From assembly GCA_900129675.1 (NCBI GenBank), contig FSRD01000001.1:3275501-3339500 (forward strand): a DNA stretch of 64,000 nt, read 5' to 3'. Origin of the DNA: Bradyrhizobium erythrophlei. GTDB taxonomy: Bacteria > Pseudomonadota > Alphaproteobacteria > Rhizobiales > Xanthobacteraceae. The notes beneath the pieces were generated by a model, which worked only from the letters and a program-made list of their open reading frames with translations, was not told where the DNA came from and ran no database searches. Position 1 is the first letter of the stretch. Each line of letters opens with the position of its first letter. The translations under genes were made by a program, and so were the position numbers. Shown here piece after piece: positions 25,840 to 35,212 of the stretch.

Positions 25840-27300
25840 CTAGGAGCCTGTCCGAATAGTCGCTGTTCAATTCTGAGCGAGTCTGATTCAACCTTGGGCT
25901 ATGAGCAAGTATTTTCGCCCCTGGAATATCGATCAGACGCTGCTTCTGCCGCCGAACGTGCAGGACTTCGTGCCGAAAGGCCATGTCTCGCGGTTTATCG
26001 TTGAACTGGTGCGGGAGAGCCTCGATCTCAAGGAGATCACGGGCAGCTATGTGAGCGGGCTCGGGCAGCCGCCGTTCGACCCGCGCATGATGGTGGCGCT
26101 TCTGCTGCACGGCTATGCGAGTGGGCTGTATTCATCGCGGCGGATCGCGAAGGCCTGCCGCGAACGGAACGATTTTGTGATGATTGTGGCGCTGGATCCG
26201 CCGGACTTCCGGACGATCAGCGACTTCCGCAAGCGGCATTTGAAGGCGCTGGGCGCACTGTTCCTGCAGGTTCTGAAGTTGTGCGAGACGGCAGGGCTGG
26301 TCAAACTCGGCCATGTCGCGCTGGATGGCACGAAGATCAAAGCGAACGCGTCGAAACATAAAGCGATGAGTTATGAGCGCATGAAGAAACGCGAGGCGGA
26401 ATTGAAAGCCGAGGTCGCTCGCATGCTGGCGGCCGCTGAGGCGGCGGATGCTCAGGAGGACGAGACTTTCGGCAAAGACAAACGCGGCGACGAGCTGCCG
26501 GATTGGGCTGGCGACAAGGAGAAGCGGCTGGCGAAGATCCAGCAGGCGATGGCGGCGCTGGAGGCCGACGCCAGGCTGGCCGCGGAGGAAGAGCGTCGCA
26601 TCGAGGCCGAAAAGGAACAGCAGCGCCAAGCCGAAGGCCGCAAGAAGCCGGGCAAACCGGCGGCGCCGGCATCGGACCAGCCTGATCCCAAGTCGCAACG
26701 CAACTTCACCGATCCGGAAAGCCGCATCATGAAGTCGAAGGATGGCTTCGTTCAGGCCTACAATGCCCAGGCCGCCGTCGACGCAGGCGCCCAGATCATT
26801 GTCGCGCACGAACTGACGCAGTGCGGCAACGATCAGGGCCAGCTGGTGCCCCTGATCGAGGCCATCGAGAACAATCTCGGCCGCACGCCGGAGCAGGCCT
26901 CAGCGGACTCCGGCTACTGCAGCGAATCCAATCTCGAAGCGCTCGAAGCCCACGGCGTCGACGGCTACGTCGCGCCCGGACGCGCCAAGCACCCGACAGC
27001 CGCGAACGGAAAAATCGGCGGACCGCTGACCCAACGGATGCGAAAGAAGATCGACGATGGCGGCTTCGAAACACCCTACCGATTGAGAAAGCAAGTGGTC
27101 GAACCGGTGTTCGGACAGATCAAACAGGCGCGCGGCTTCCGCCAGTTCCTGTTGCGAGGCCTAGAGAAAGTGCGCGCCGAATGGGCCATGATCTGCACGG
27201 CCCACAACCTCCTCAAGCTGTTCACCCTCGCAAAGGCCGCCTGAGCCGACTATCCTGCAATAAATGCCCGGTCGCGACCGCTATCTGGACGGGCTCCTAG
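25840..27300 (+). mobile_element. IS1182-family insertion sequence with terminal inverted repeats
   Basis: The left end has GGAGCCTGTCCGAATAG and the right end, read in reverse, GGAGCCCGTCCAGATAG, so the ends are imperfect inverted repeats of about 17 bases. CTAG is present at both edges (25840-25843 and 27297-27300), which fits a duplicated or palindromic target. One intact transposase gene fills the element. It has landed in a cluster of REP-like palindromes between flhA and groEL and breaks no gene. Confidence 0.85.
25901..27244 (+). CDS. IS1182 family transposase (DDE type)
   Basis: A 447-residue transposase. The N-terminal DUF772-like domain (about 1-110) includes FRPWNIDQTLLLPP and PFDPRMMVALLLHGYASG. 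A charged coiled-coil insert (about 155-260) follows. The DDE core has HVALDGTKIKANAS (first Asp), then DAGAQIIVAHELTQ, ASADSGYCSESN and the C-terminal EPVFGQIKQARGFRQF motif with the acidic residue. It is full length with no visible frameshift, so the copy may be active. Confidence 0.93.
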   Translation: MSKYFRPWNIDQTLLLPPNVQDFVPKGHVSRFIVELVRESLDLKEITGSYVSGLGQPPFDPRMMVALLLHGYASGLYSSRRIAKACRERNDFVMIVALDPPDFRTISDFRKRHLKALGALFLQVLKLCETAGLVKLGHVALDGTKIKANASKHKAMSYERMKKREAELKAEVARMLAAAEAADAQEDETFGKDKRGDELPDWAGDKEKRLAKIQQAMAALEADARLAAEEERRIEAEKEQQRQAEGRKKPGKPAAPASDQPDPKSQRNFTDPESRIMKSKDGFVQAYNAQAAVDAGAQIIVAHELTQCGNDQGQLVPLIEAIENNLGRTPEQASADSGYCSESNLEALEAHGVDGYVAPGRAKHPTAANGKIGGPLTQRMRKKIDDGGFETPYRLRKQVVEPVFGQIKQARGFRQFLLRGLEKVRAEWAMICTAHNLLKLFTLAKAA

Positions 27301-27301
27301 C

Positions 27302-27384
27302 CCCGTCATTGCGAGCGAAGCGAAGCAATCCATTCTTCCTTTGCGCGGCGACATGGGTTGCTTCGCTTCGCTCGCAATGACGGG
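27302..27384. repeat. Large perfect palindrome, REP/BIME-like
   Basis: Two 27-base arms (27302-27328 and 27358-27384) are exact reverse complements, separated by 29 bases. The arm core is ATTGCGAGCGAAGCGAAGCA. It begins one base past the right edge of the IS1182 copy. Such elements are interspersed many times in Bradyrhizobium and relatives. Confidence 0.85.
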
Positions 27385-28177
27385 CGAAAGACACACCTCC
27401 GCATTCCCGCGGCGCGTTTCGCCCGGGCCTTGCAAATCGTTTCGCCCAAAAAGAAGAGGGCGCAGGGAACGCCGGGTGCTTGCTGCACCCGCGGTCTCGC
27501 GTGCAAAAAGGTAGATAGCAAGCGCACACGAGCATACAGGCACAGTCGGAGCATTCCGGCGTCCCTGCGCAATGGTTTTACGGCTTATGCCGTGCTCTCC
27601 TCGGCGACGAATTCGTCTTGTCACCGTCATCGGCGGATTGAAGGAATTGCGAACCCGGTTGGGTTCGAAAAACCTCCGCCGACTTGACACCAGCAACGGG
27701 TGCCAGGACCACACGGTTTTGCCGTACGCATCAGCGCCGTTCGTCTGTCGCGCCGGCTGTTCGCTCACAGGCCGAAGCCTGCCCTGCGAATCCAAAGCGC
27801 GCTCGACGCTGCCGCGTCCACCGCATCTCACCCCGACGTGTCTGACGATCCGGATACGCCCCCTCGTGGGGGATGAGACGGCGGGGTTTCTACCGGTGAT
27901 TTGGGGGAAACGAGAAGGGATTTGTTTTTGGGGGAGGGGACTGGACAGGGCAAATCAAGTTGAATTGGTTCAGGAAATTAGCGTGGTTTGACACGTAGGT
28001 CCTGCGGAATTTCCCTCCACAGGTTGCTGTTGAATGAGGCTCTGCGTTGCCAGTCGATGCGGGCGCAGTGTTACCGGGCAAGATTTCGGCATTGTTCTAG
28101 CTTTACGGTCTGCTGTTCCCATCCGCCTTCGGGTAAACGCCATCTTATCACCCAGGTAACGTGGGGCCTAAACGTAA
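27385..28177. other. Gene-poor stretch after the IS element
   Basis: About 790 bases with only short overlapping ORFs in several frames and no convincing ribosome-binding site or family match. It contains small hairpins (for example GGGTGCTTGCTGCACCC near 27474) and a G-rich run near 27930. It may be decayed or noncoding sequence. The last part leads into an orphan terminator. Confidence 0.5.
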
Positions 28178-28206
28178 AGGCCGCCTCAGTTGGCGGCCTC
28201 TTTGTT
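28178..28206 (+). terminator. Orphan rho-independent terminator
   Basis: The stem AGGCCGCC (28178-28185) and GGCGGCCT (28192-28199) is followed by CTTTGTTT. No protein gene on the plus strand lies directly upstream, so it may end a small RNA transcribed from the preceding 100-200 bases. Confidence 0.75.
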
Positions 28207-28236
28207 TATGGTGGCGGTGTCCAGAGCAATCCCAGC

Positions 28237-28275
28237 GCGTAGGGCGGATAAGCCGGAGGCGTAATCCGCCGTTTT
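28237..28275. repeat. Short palindromic interspersed repeat
   Basis: GGCGGAT (28243-28249) pairs with ATCCGCC (28264-28270), with a second internal pairing around CCGGAGGC. The element resembles a palindrome found between genes across many proteobacteria. Confidence 0.65.
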
Positions 28276-28362
28276 GTCTTCGGCCCTGATTCCATCGCCT
28301 TCCGGATTGACTCGCTGTTCATGTTTTGTTCTTATGATGCCTCTCCCGACTTGGAGGCTCCC

Positions 28363-28665
28363 ATGGACAACAGACTTAACGAATTACGACGCAAAATCAG
28401 AACTTTACGCCGGGAAATGCTGGGCTTGGAGGCGACTACCCGCGACCAAATCCGGCAAGACCAGGATTGCACGGCCTCAGCCAGTCAGACGATGGCGATG
28501 AGGAAGGAATTGGCCGGTCTCGTCCGGCAATGGGGCATTCTCGGCGGCGGCGATCGGCTTCCGACGATCACGGAACGGCTGCGGGAAAACTACCGTCCGG
28601 TCGTCAGGCCGAAGGCCGTACCGGAGAAAATGCAAAAGCGCCGGCTCGTCGCCCGAGGCTGCTGA
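28363..28665 (+). CDS. Small charged helical protein, unknown function
   Basis: A 100-residue product starting at the ATG at 28363, preceded by GGAGG. Residues 1-30 are a probable coiled coil (MDNRLNELRRKIRTLRREML). A basic tail follows (RPVVRPKAVPEKMQKRR). No enzyme motif is visible. It stands alone on the plus strand ahead of the convergent groEL gene. Confidence 0.55.
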   Translation: MDNRLNELRRKIRTLRREMLGLEATTRDQIRQDQDCTASASQTMAMRKELAGLVRQWGILGGGDRLPTITERLRENYRPVVRPKAVPEKMQKRRLVARGC

Positions 28666-28828
28666 TGTCTGAGCCGCTTCGATGGTTCAATGACGGTGCC
28701 GAGCGTCCGCCTTCGATAAAGGCGCTGGCCGTCGCACCATCGTGCGTGCTGTTACCGTAATATTGATCCCTGGAGAGCGGTCACCTCCATACAGCGATCG
28801 TTGTCGAGATGGACGTGTAGCTAATGCA

Positions 28829-28858
28829 GAAAGGCCCGGCAGCGATCCCGGGCCTTTC
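28829..28858. terminator. Hairpin between the small gene and groEL
   Basis: A perfect 11-base-pair stem, GAAAGGCCCGG (28829-28839) with CCGGGCCTTTC (28848-28858). It lies 29 bases past the groEL stop on the minus strand. The T run is short on both sides, so it may serve as a two-way terminator. Confidence 0.7.
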
Positions 28859-28886
28859 TTATTTGAGCCGGCTCTGAACGGTTGGC

Positions 28887-30551
<1,665 letters not shown>

Positions 30552-30618
30552 CTACTCGTCAGATCCCGAGGTCCGCGCGACTGGGCGGGTTCTTGAGGGA
30601 TGAGATTTGGATTGCGGG

Positions 30619-30664
30619 CCTCTTCCTTCGAGACGCCGGCTGCGCCGGCTCCTCAGGATGAGGG
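30619..30664. repeat. REP-like palindrome between groES and groEL
   Basis: The core hairpin GCCGGC-TGC-GCCGGC lies within TTCGAGACGCCGGC...CTCCTCAGGATGAGG. The flanking parts (CTTCGAG and CTCAGGATGAG) match the style of an interspersed element common in Bradyrhizobium. It lies inside the transcribed region of the operon. Confidence 0.7.
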
Positions 30665-30679
30665 AACGGGCTAAAGCGC

Positions 30680-30997
30680 TTAAGCGGCCTTCTTCTTGGC
30701 GGCGGGAACGTCGGTGAGGACGCCCATGATGTCGCTTTCCTTCATGATCAGCAGTTCCTGACCATCGAGCTTGACCTCGGTGCCGGACCATTTGCCGAAC
30801 AGCACGCGGTCGCCAACCTTGAGATCGATCGGGATCAGCTTGCCGGCTTCGTCACGGCCACCCGGGCCGACGGCGACGATTTCGCCCTGCGAGGGCTTTT
30901 CCTTGGCACTGTCCGGAATGATGATGCCGCCTGCGGTTTTGTCTTCGGCATCGATGCGTTTGACCACGACGCGGTCGTGGAGCGGACGGAATTTCAT
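30680..30997 (-). CDS. groES: Co-chaperonin GroES
   Basis: A 105-residue GroES beginning [16 protein letters not shown], with the mobile loop region ([17 protein letters not shown]) and the [17 protein letters not shown] end. The lid caps the GroEL ring. It is the first gene of the operon. A degenerate CIRCE element lies 36 bases upstream of its start, which suggests HrcA control of this copy. Confidence 0.96.
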   Translation of the reverse strand: MKFRPLHDRVVVKRIDAEDKTAGGIIIPDSAKEKPSQGEIVAVGPGGRDEAGKLIPIDLKVGDRVLFGKWSGTEVKLDGQELLIMKESDIMGVLTDVPAAKKKAA

Positions 30998-31032
30998 GCG
31001 ATCCTCCTTGGCTTTTGTGATTATTTCTGGAT

Positions 31033-31059
31033 TGGCAGTCGCAATGAACGAGTGCTAGC
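31033..31059 (-). promoter_or_regulatory. Degenerate CIRCE operator upstream of groES
   Basis: Read on the minus strand, CTAGCACTC, nine spacer bases and GACTGCCAA match the CIRCE consensus TTAGCACTC-N9-GAGTGCTAA at 8 of 9 and 7 of 9 positions. It lies 36 bases before the groES ATG, as expected for an HrcA operator. Confidence 0.6.
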
Positions 31060-31250
31060 CGCCCTTCTTTAAGCCTGTGACACAGGGGCGCAAGGGCTTC
31101 GGCCCACGATGTTTGAGGAGGAACGCTTGCGGCGATTGCTAGCAGGCGAAGGAACATGCTGCTAACGCATTGATTACTATGACCTATTGAACGTTTTCAT
31201 TCCTGGCGAATTGAGAATCATGCAGCTGTCTTGGTTGGCTGGAGGTTGCC

Positions 31251-31535
31251 ATGGTCGAGAAAGATGCGGTTTCCAGGGATTTCAGGAAGCAGGTCTTGGG
31301 CTACGGACTGACGACAGCGGAAATCGTTTATCGCCGTCCGGATCGTCGCTGGTTGCTGCAAACTTACGTCTGGCAGGACTACGATATGTTTCCGGATTTC
31401 CCGGTCTTGAAGGATTTCCTCGCGTTCTGGGAAACAAAGCTCGAAGGCCCGCTGTTTGCAGTCACCGTCGCGCACTCCAAACTGATCAAGCCTGCCGAAC
31501 TACGCGCCGTGGACGGAGTCTTCCGGCTGCATTAA
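31251..31535 (+). CDS. Usg family protein
   Basis: A 94-residue protein from the ATG at 31251, with GGAGG nine bases upstream. The sequence (DFRKQVLGYGLTTAEI, LLQTYVWQDYDMFPDFP, LKDFLAFWE, VAHSKLI) matches the small Usg family conserved in alphaproteobacteria. No biochemical role is established. It is a single gene on the plus strand after the divergent groESL operon. Confidence 0.85.
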   Translation: MVEKDAVSRDFRKQVLGYGLTTAEIVYRRPDRRWLLQTYVWQDYDMFPDFPVLKDFLAFWETKLEGPLFAVTVAHSKLIKPAELRAVDGVFRLH

Positions 31536-32112
31536 CGCGAGGGCGAAGAGCTTTGGGATGATCACTGTCGCTCATGCGCAAATTGCTTTCGGGAAATTCA
31601 CTCTCTTCACGCGGGCCAATTCAGCGAGATCACAATCACGCATTTTCTGCTCGCCGGCGCCGACGAAGTGATCGAATAATTTTAGTTGTTCGCTGCCGTG
31701 CAGGAGTCCGGTTGTGGCACGTTTGAGACGTCCCAGCGGACCCCGAAAATGTCTGCTCACCTGGCCAAAGCGGAAATGGTCGGCACGTGGTCAAAAGACG
31801 GGTTTGACCCAGATGTATGGTCCGGCCGCGCGTTGCAAGAAGATTTCGTCGAATTGGCGGCGGCGGTCTTGCATCAATGTATCCGGCCTCTGATTGGAGC
31901 ATGTGGTGCTCCGGGCCATCATGGATATCAGCGCGCGTGCGTTCTAATTAGCGGACAGGCCTCGATTGGGCCATTTGGGTCACCAGTGTTCGCACGCGCT
32001 CGGAAGACCGAACCTCCATCTCGTCTCATCCTCTCGCAGACCTCGGCTGGAAACTGTTGATAGGGTTACGTCATCGCTTGCTCCTCATGTCGCGCAGTTC
32101 CGGCGCGCAGGG
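31536..32112. other. Stretch without a supportable gene
   Basis: About 580 bases between the Usg gene and the IS110 element. Short ORFs in several frames lack ribosome-binding sites and family features. Nothing else was seen; it may be decayed sequence next to the insertion. Confidence 0.5.
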
Positions 32113-33320
32113 GCGGTCAAGGCCGGCCGTCGCGCTTGGCTTGCGGCGGGCGCCGGCGTTGCCAGGCCGCGCCTTGACCGCGCCGAGCACGGCGCGAGGA
32201 TCACGCGGGTCGGACGCCTGCATCATCGGTCCTCGTCAGCTCGAAGGCGCGTCCTTTGGCCAGCACCGCCCAGGCGATCCGGGCAAGCTTGTTGGCGAGC
32301 GCGATCGCCAGCACGTTGTGGTGCAACCGCCTCTTGGCGGCTTCGATCCAGGATTTGAGCCCGTAACGTTCCCAGTCCTTTATCCTGACCAGCACAACCC
32401 ATGCCGCCTGCACGAACAGAACGCGCAGGTAGCGATTGCCGCGCCTCGAGATTTTGCCGAGGATCGTGCGGTCTCCCGTCGAGATCTGCTTGGGCACCAG
32501 TCCGAGCCAGGCGCCGAAGTCGCGGCCTTTGGAGAATACGTCTCCAGTGCCGATCGCGGCCACCATGGCGCTCGAAATGATCGGCCCGATGCCGGGCACC
32601 GTCATCAGGCGCGAACATGCCTGATCTTGACGGGCCAGTGCTTCGATCTCGCCGGAGAGGCCATCGATACGCTGATCCAGCCGGCGCCAGTCGCCTGCCA
32701 ACTCCTCGATGACGCGCAACATGCGGGGCGACAGGACATCGGTGCGCGTTGCAAGGATGGTGGGGAGCTCCTTGCGCAGGAAGCCGATCCCTTGGCGCAC
32801 GGCGATCCCGCGTTCCAGCATGAAGGCGCGAATCTGGTTGATGATACCGGTGCGTTGCGACACCAGCCGCTCGCGCACCCGATGCAGTGCCTGCAGATCC
32901 AGTTGCTCCGCGGTCTTGGTCGCCACGAACTTCATCGTCGGGCGCTGCACGGCTTCGGCAATCGCTTCGGCATCATTGAAGTCGTTCTTCTGTCCCTTGC
33001 TATAGGGGCGGACATATTTGGCCGGCATCAACCTGGCGTCGTGGCCAAGCGATGCGAGTTTGCGGCTCAGGTGATGGGCGCCGACGCAGGCTTCCATGCC
33101 GATCAGGCAAGGCGGTATATTGGCGAGCCGCGCTTCCACTTGGCCACGCGACCACTTTTGCCGCAGCACGATGGCGCCGCGCGCATCGTGGCCCACGACG
33201 TGGAACGAGTTCTTGCCGATATCGATGCCGATCACGGCGATCGCGGTATTGGGTATCTGAGACATGGCGTGCTCCTTGTCTTTGGCGCCCCTTGCCAGCT
33301 TCGCTTGCTGGCGGGGCAGG
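32113..33320 (-). mobile_element. IS110-family insertion sequence (approximate limits)
   Basis: The element is built around an intact DEDD-type transposase gene. Downstream of it is a perfect hairpin (GCGGTCAAGGC at 32113-32123 with GCCTTGACCGC at 32171-32181). Upstream is another (GCCAGC-TTCGCTT-GCTGGC, about 33293-33312). IS110 elements have no terminal inverted repeats or target duplication, so the exact edges cannot be set from sequence alone. Confidence 0.7.
32201..33265 (-). CDS. IS110 family transposase (DEDD type)
   Basis: About 354 residues from the ATG at 33265. The N-terminal RuvC-like domain has AVIGIDIGKNSFHVV (first Asp), CLIGMEACVGAHH (Glu) and KNDFNDAEAIAEA (Asp pair). The C-terminal part has the helix-hairpin-helix LMTVPGIGPIISSAM and the GAWLGLVPKQ and GNRYLRVLFVQAAW motifs with the catalytic Ser region. 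It is full length. IS110 enzymes insert without a target duplication, and some are guided by a bridge RNA encoded in the element's ends. Confidence 0.94.
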   Translation of the reverse strand: MSQIPNTAIAVIGIDIGKNSFHVVGHDARGAIVLRQKWSRGQVEARLANIPPCLIGMEACVGAHHLSRKLASLGHDARLMPAKYVRPYSKGQKNDFNDAEAIAEAVQRPTMKFVATKTAEQLDLQALHRVRERLVSQRTGIINQIRAFMLERGIAVRQGIGFLRKELPTILATRTDVLSPRMLRVIEELAGDWRRLDQRIDGLSGEIEALARQDQACSRLMTVPGIGPIISSAMVAAIGTGDVFSKGRDFGAWLGLVPKQISTGDRTILGKISRRGNRYLRVLFVQAAWVVLVRIKDWERYGLKSWIEAAKRRLHHNVLAIALANKLARIAWAVLAKGRAFELTRTDDAGVRPA

Positions 33321-33493
33321 AGCACGGCCGGACCATCCCATTAGCGGTCCTGCACGCGGTCGTCCCGCCGGGCCGAAGCCTAACGATCCAAAAGAGTCGA
33401 TTAGCTTAGCGGCTACCTTGGCGAAAAGTGATAGAATCATATCACTCGGGCGGGATTTATCGAACGGTGGAAACGCTTCTGAGGAGGTTTCAA

Positions 33494-33895
33494 ATGTACA
33501 GTCGCATCTTGGGACTGACGACATCTGCTCTCATTCTGGCGTACGGCACTGTCGGTGCTTTTGCACAGAGCCAAATGACACCCCAACCAGATCAGCAACA
33601 ACTGCAATCGCATCCCATGGGCCAGGAAGGCGCGGGCACGATGGGGCACGGTAGCATGATGGGCGGCGGCATGATGGGACATATGATGGGGCGCGGCATG
33701 ATGGGTGGAGGCGTGATGGGACCACCTTTTATGATGCGTATGATGTTCGCTCTGATGGACGCCGACGGCGATGGGACCATCTCACTGCAGGAGTTTCAGG
33801 CAGCTCACGAACGAATTTTCAAGGCAATGGACAGCAATAAAGACGGCAAGCTTACGCTGGAGGAGATGCAAGCGTTCATCCACGGGACCAGGTGA
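33494..33895 (+). CDS. Exported EF-hand calcium-binding protein with a Met/Gly-rich region
   Basis: A 133-residue protein from the ATG at 33494, with a very strong GGAGG site. Residues 1-25 are a signal peptide (ending GAFAQ). Residues about 50-80 are a Met/Gly/His-rich repeat (MMGGGMMGHMMGRGMMGGG), a composition that can bind copper. Two EF hands follow: DADGDGTISLQEF and DSNKDGKLTLEEM, each with the expected acidic ligands. It is probably a periplasmic metal-binding protein; calcium by the EF hands, and possibly copper by the Met-rich part. Confidence 0.82.
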   Translation: MYSRILGLTTSALILAYGTVGAFAQSQMTPQPDQQQLQSHPMGQEGAGTMGHGSMMGGGMMGHMMGRGMMGGGVMGPPFMMRMMFALMDADGDGTISLQEFQAAHERIFKAMDSNKDGKLTLEEMQAFIHGTR

Positions 33896-33899
33896 TCGG

Positions 33900-33931
33900 G
33901 GTTACGGTGACAGTGCACTCAATTGACAATC
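33900..33931. repeat. 32-bp direct repeat, left copy
   Basis: This segment just past the EF-hand stop matches 26 of 32 bases of 36214-36245 in the same orientation, including ACTCAATTGA exactly. The pair brackets the DUF417, AhpD-like and AraC genes. Its first part also forms one arm of a local inverted repeat: GGTGACAGTGCA (33907-33918) with TGCACTGTCACC (33942-33953). Confidence 0.6.
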
Positions 33932-33996
33932 GACAACCAAATGCACTGTCACCGCAGTAACCGGCGAGTGTCCCTCTCGCCGGGTCACTCACCTTG

Positions 33997-34503
33997 TCAT
34001 TGCCGCGTCAAGCGAACCAGGTCCTGCCTCAGGAGATAGAACGAGACGGCGAGCAGAACGACGTCCTTCATCAAGAAGGGGACGTTGCCGGTCATCGCAG
34101 GGAAGCCTCCGGCGGCGACGTCCCAGCCTTCCGGCATGAACGGAATGATGGTGACCGTCGCGATGAAGGTGCCGGTCGAACCGAGGGCGCCGAGAACGCC
34201 GAGCCGCTTGTCCCAGAAGCCTGCGAGCAGCAGAGACCCGAAGGTCCACTCCGAGAGGCCCAGGAAATAGCTGGCGCCGGCGTGGCCGAACACCGGATAG
34301 AGCCACCAGATCAGCGGCCCGTTGTCGATGAACGGGACCAGTCTTTCGAACTCGTACGGAAACCACTTCTGGTAGCCGAAGAAGAAGAACATGATCACCA
34401 TCGAGGCCCGGACGACGTGGTAGTCGAGATCCTCCGCGAGCAGGCCGGACCGGTGCAGCGCGCGGACAAGCGGATTTTGAACGGTGTTGGAAAGCGTAGT
34501 CAT
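33997..34503 (-). CDS. DUF417 (YkgB/RclC-like) membrane protein
   Basis: About 168 residues from the ATG at 34503. Four membrane segments are visible (about 30-48, 68-88, 98-125, 140-160), with FFFGYQKWFPYEFERLVPFI and NGPLIWWLYPVFG, which are characteristic of DUF417. The E. coli member RclC belongs to the reactive-chlorine resistance operon controlled by the AraC-type regulator RclR. Here an AhpD-like protein precedes it and an AraC regulator is divergent, so an oxidant-response role is a reasonable inference. It is the second gene of a two-gene leftward unit, 41 bases after the AhpD-like gene. Confidence 0.85.
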   Translation of the reverse strand: MTTLSNTVQNPLVRALHRSGLLAEDLDYHVVRASMVIMFFFFGYQKWFPYEFERLVPFIDNGPLIWWLYPVFGHAGASYFLGLSEWTFGSLLLAGFWDKRLGVLGALGSTGTFIATVTIIPFMPEGWDVAAGGFPAMTGNVPFLMKDVVLLAVSFYLLRQDLVRLTRQ

Positions 34504-34544
34504 GGTCGTGATCCTTTCATTCGAGATCTGACGGGAGATCGGCT

Positions 34545-35081
34545 TCACGCGACTGCGGGAAAGTCGATCTCGGTGTCGTTGATGCGGTTGAAGACGTTGG
34601 TGAAGACGGTGGTCGCGAAGGCCAGGCTGATCTCCACCAGCTGGGCGTCGCTGTAGCCCGCGGCCTTGATCGCGGCGAAGTCCTGGTCGCTGACGGTGCC
34701 GCTGGACTGCGCCAGCTTGCGGACGAAGCGGACCAGCGCGTCGCGCCTGGCATCGCCGCTGGCCTGCCCCTCCTGGATCTGCTTGAGGACCTCCGGCTTC
34801 ACCCCGGCGAGCTTGGCCAGATAGCCGTGGGCGGCGACGCAGTAGTCGCAGCCGCCGGCGGCGCTGATGACGAGCTTGATGACCTCCTGATCGCGCTTGG
34901 TCAGTGTGCCCGCAGCGAGCACTGTATCGGCGGCGAGGATCGACTTGAGGGCACCGGGGCCATGGGCGGCAATGGCCGCGAAGGTGTTCGGGACGCTGCC
35001 GATGGCCTTCTTGATCTGGGCATAAACCTGGCCCGACGGACCGGTGTCAGATTCGAGGTTGGGAACTGAAAGACGGGACAT
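34545..35081 (-). CDS. AhpD-like carboxymuconolactone decarboxylase family protein
   Basis: A 178-residue alkylhydroperoxidase-like protein with the redox motif CDYCVAAHGYLA (Cys-x2-Cys-x3-His) near residue 79, in the CMD fold (LTKRDQEVIKLVISAAGG before it, VRFVRKLAQSSG after). Such proteins reduce peroxides or act as partners of peroxiredoxins; decarboxylation is unlikely. It is co-directional with the DUF417 gene and divergent from the AraC regulator, with an inverted repeat in the shared promoter region. Confidence 0.88.
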   Translation of the reverse strand: MSRLSVPNLESDTGPSGQVYAQIKKAIGSVPNTFAAIAAHGPGALKSILAADTVLAAGTLTKRDQEVIKLVISAAGGCDYCVAAHGYLAKLAGVKPEVLKQIQEGQASGDARRDALVRFVRKLAQSSGTVSDQDFAAIKAAGYSDAQLVEISLAFATTVFTNVFNRINDTEIDFPAVA

Positions 35082-35177
35082 GATGGCACTCCTTCGTTGG
35101 GGTTGGTGAATGATTGCGAAGTGACAATATGGTCGCGTCTTGATACTTTGAATGCCGGGTTGTCTCGACTATATGCT

Positions 35178-35194
35178 CCATCGTCTCACGATGG
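35178..35194. promoter_or_regulatory. Inverted repeat in the ahpD-like/araC promoter region
   Basis: CCATCGT-CTC-ACGATGG is a perfect seven-base inverted repeat. It lies 19 bases before the AraC regulator start and about 100 bases before the divergent AhpD-like gene, so it is a possible operator. AraC proteins more often bind direct repeats, so this is tentative. Confidence 0.35.
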
Positions 35195-35212
35195 TGCTTT
35201 CAGGAGGTCGCG

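Noticed and set aside
27302..27384. Possible CRISPR-like repeat
   Set aside because: It is a single inverted repeat, not a regular array of direct repeats and spacers.
27572..27991. 139-codon plus-strand ORF in the gene-poor stretch
   Set aside because: No ribosome-binding site, no hydrophobic core pattern, overlapping ORFs in other frames.
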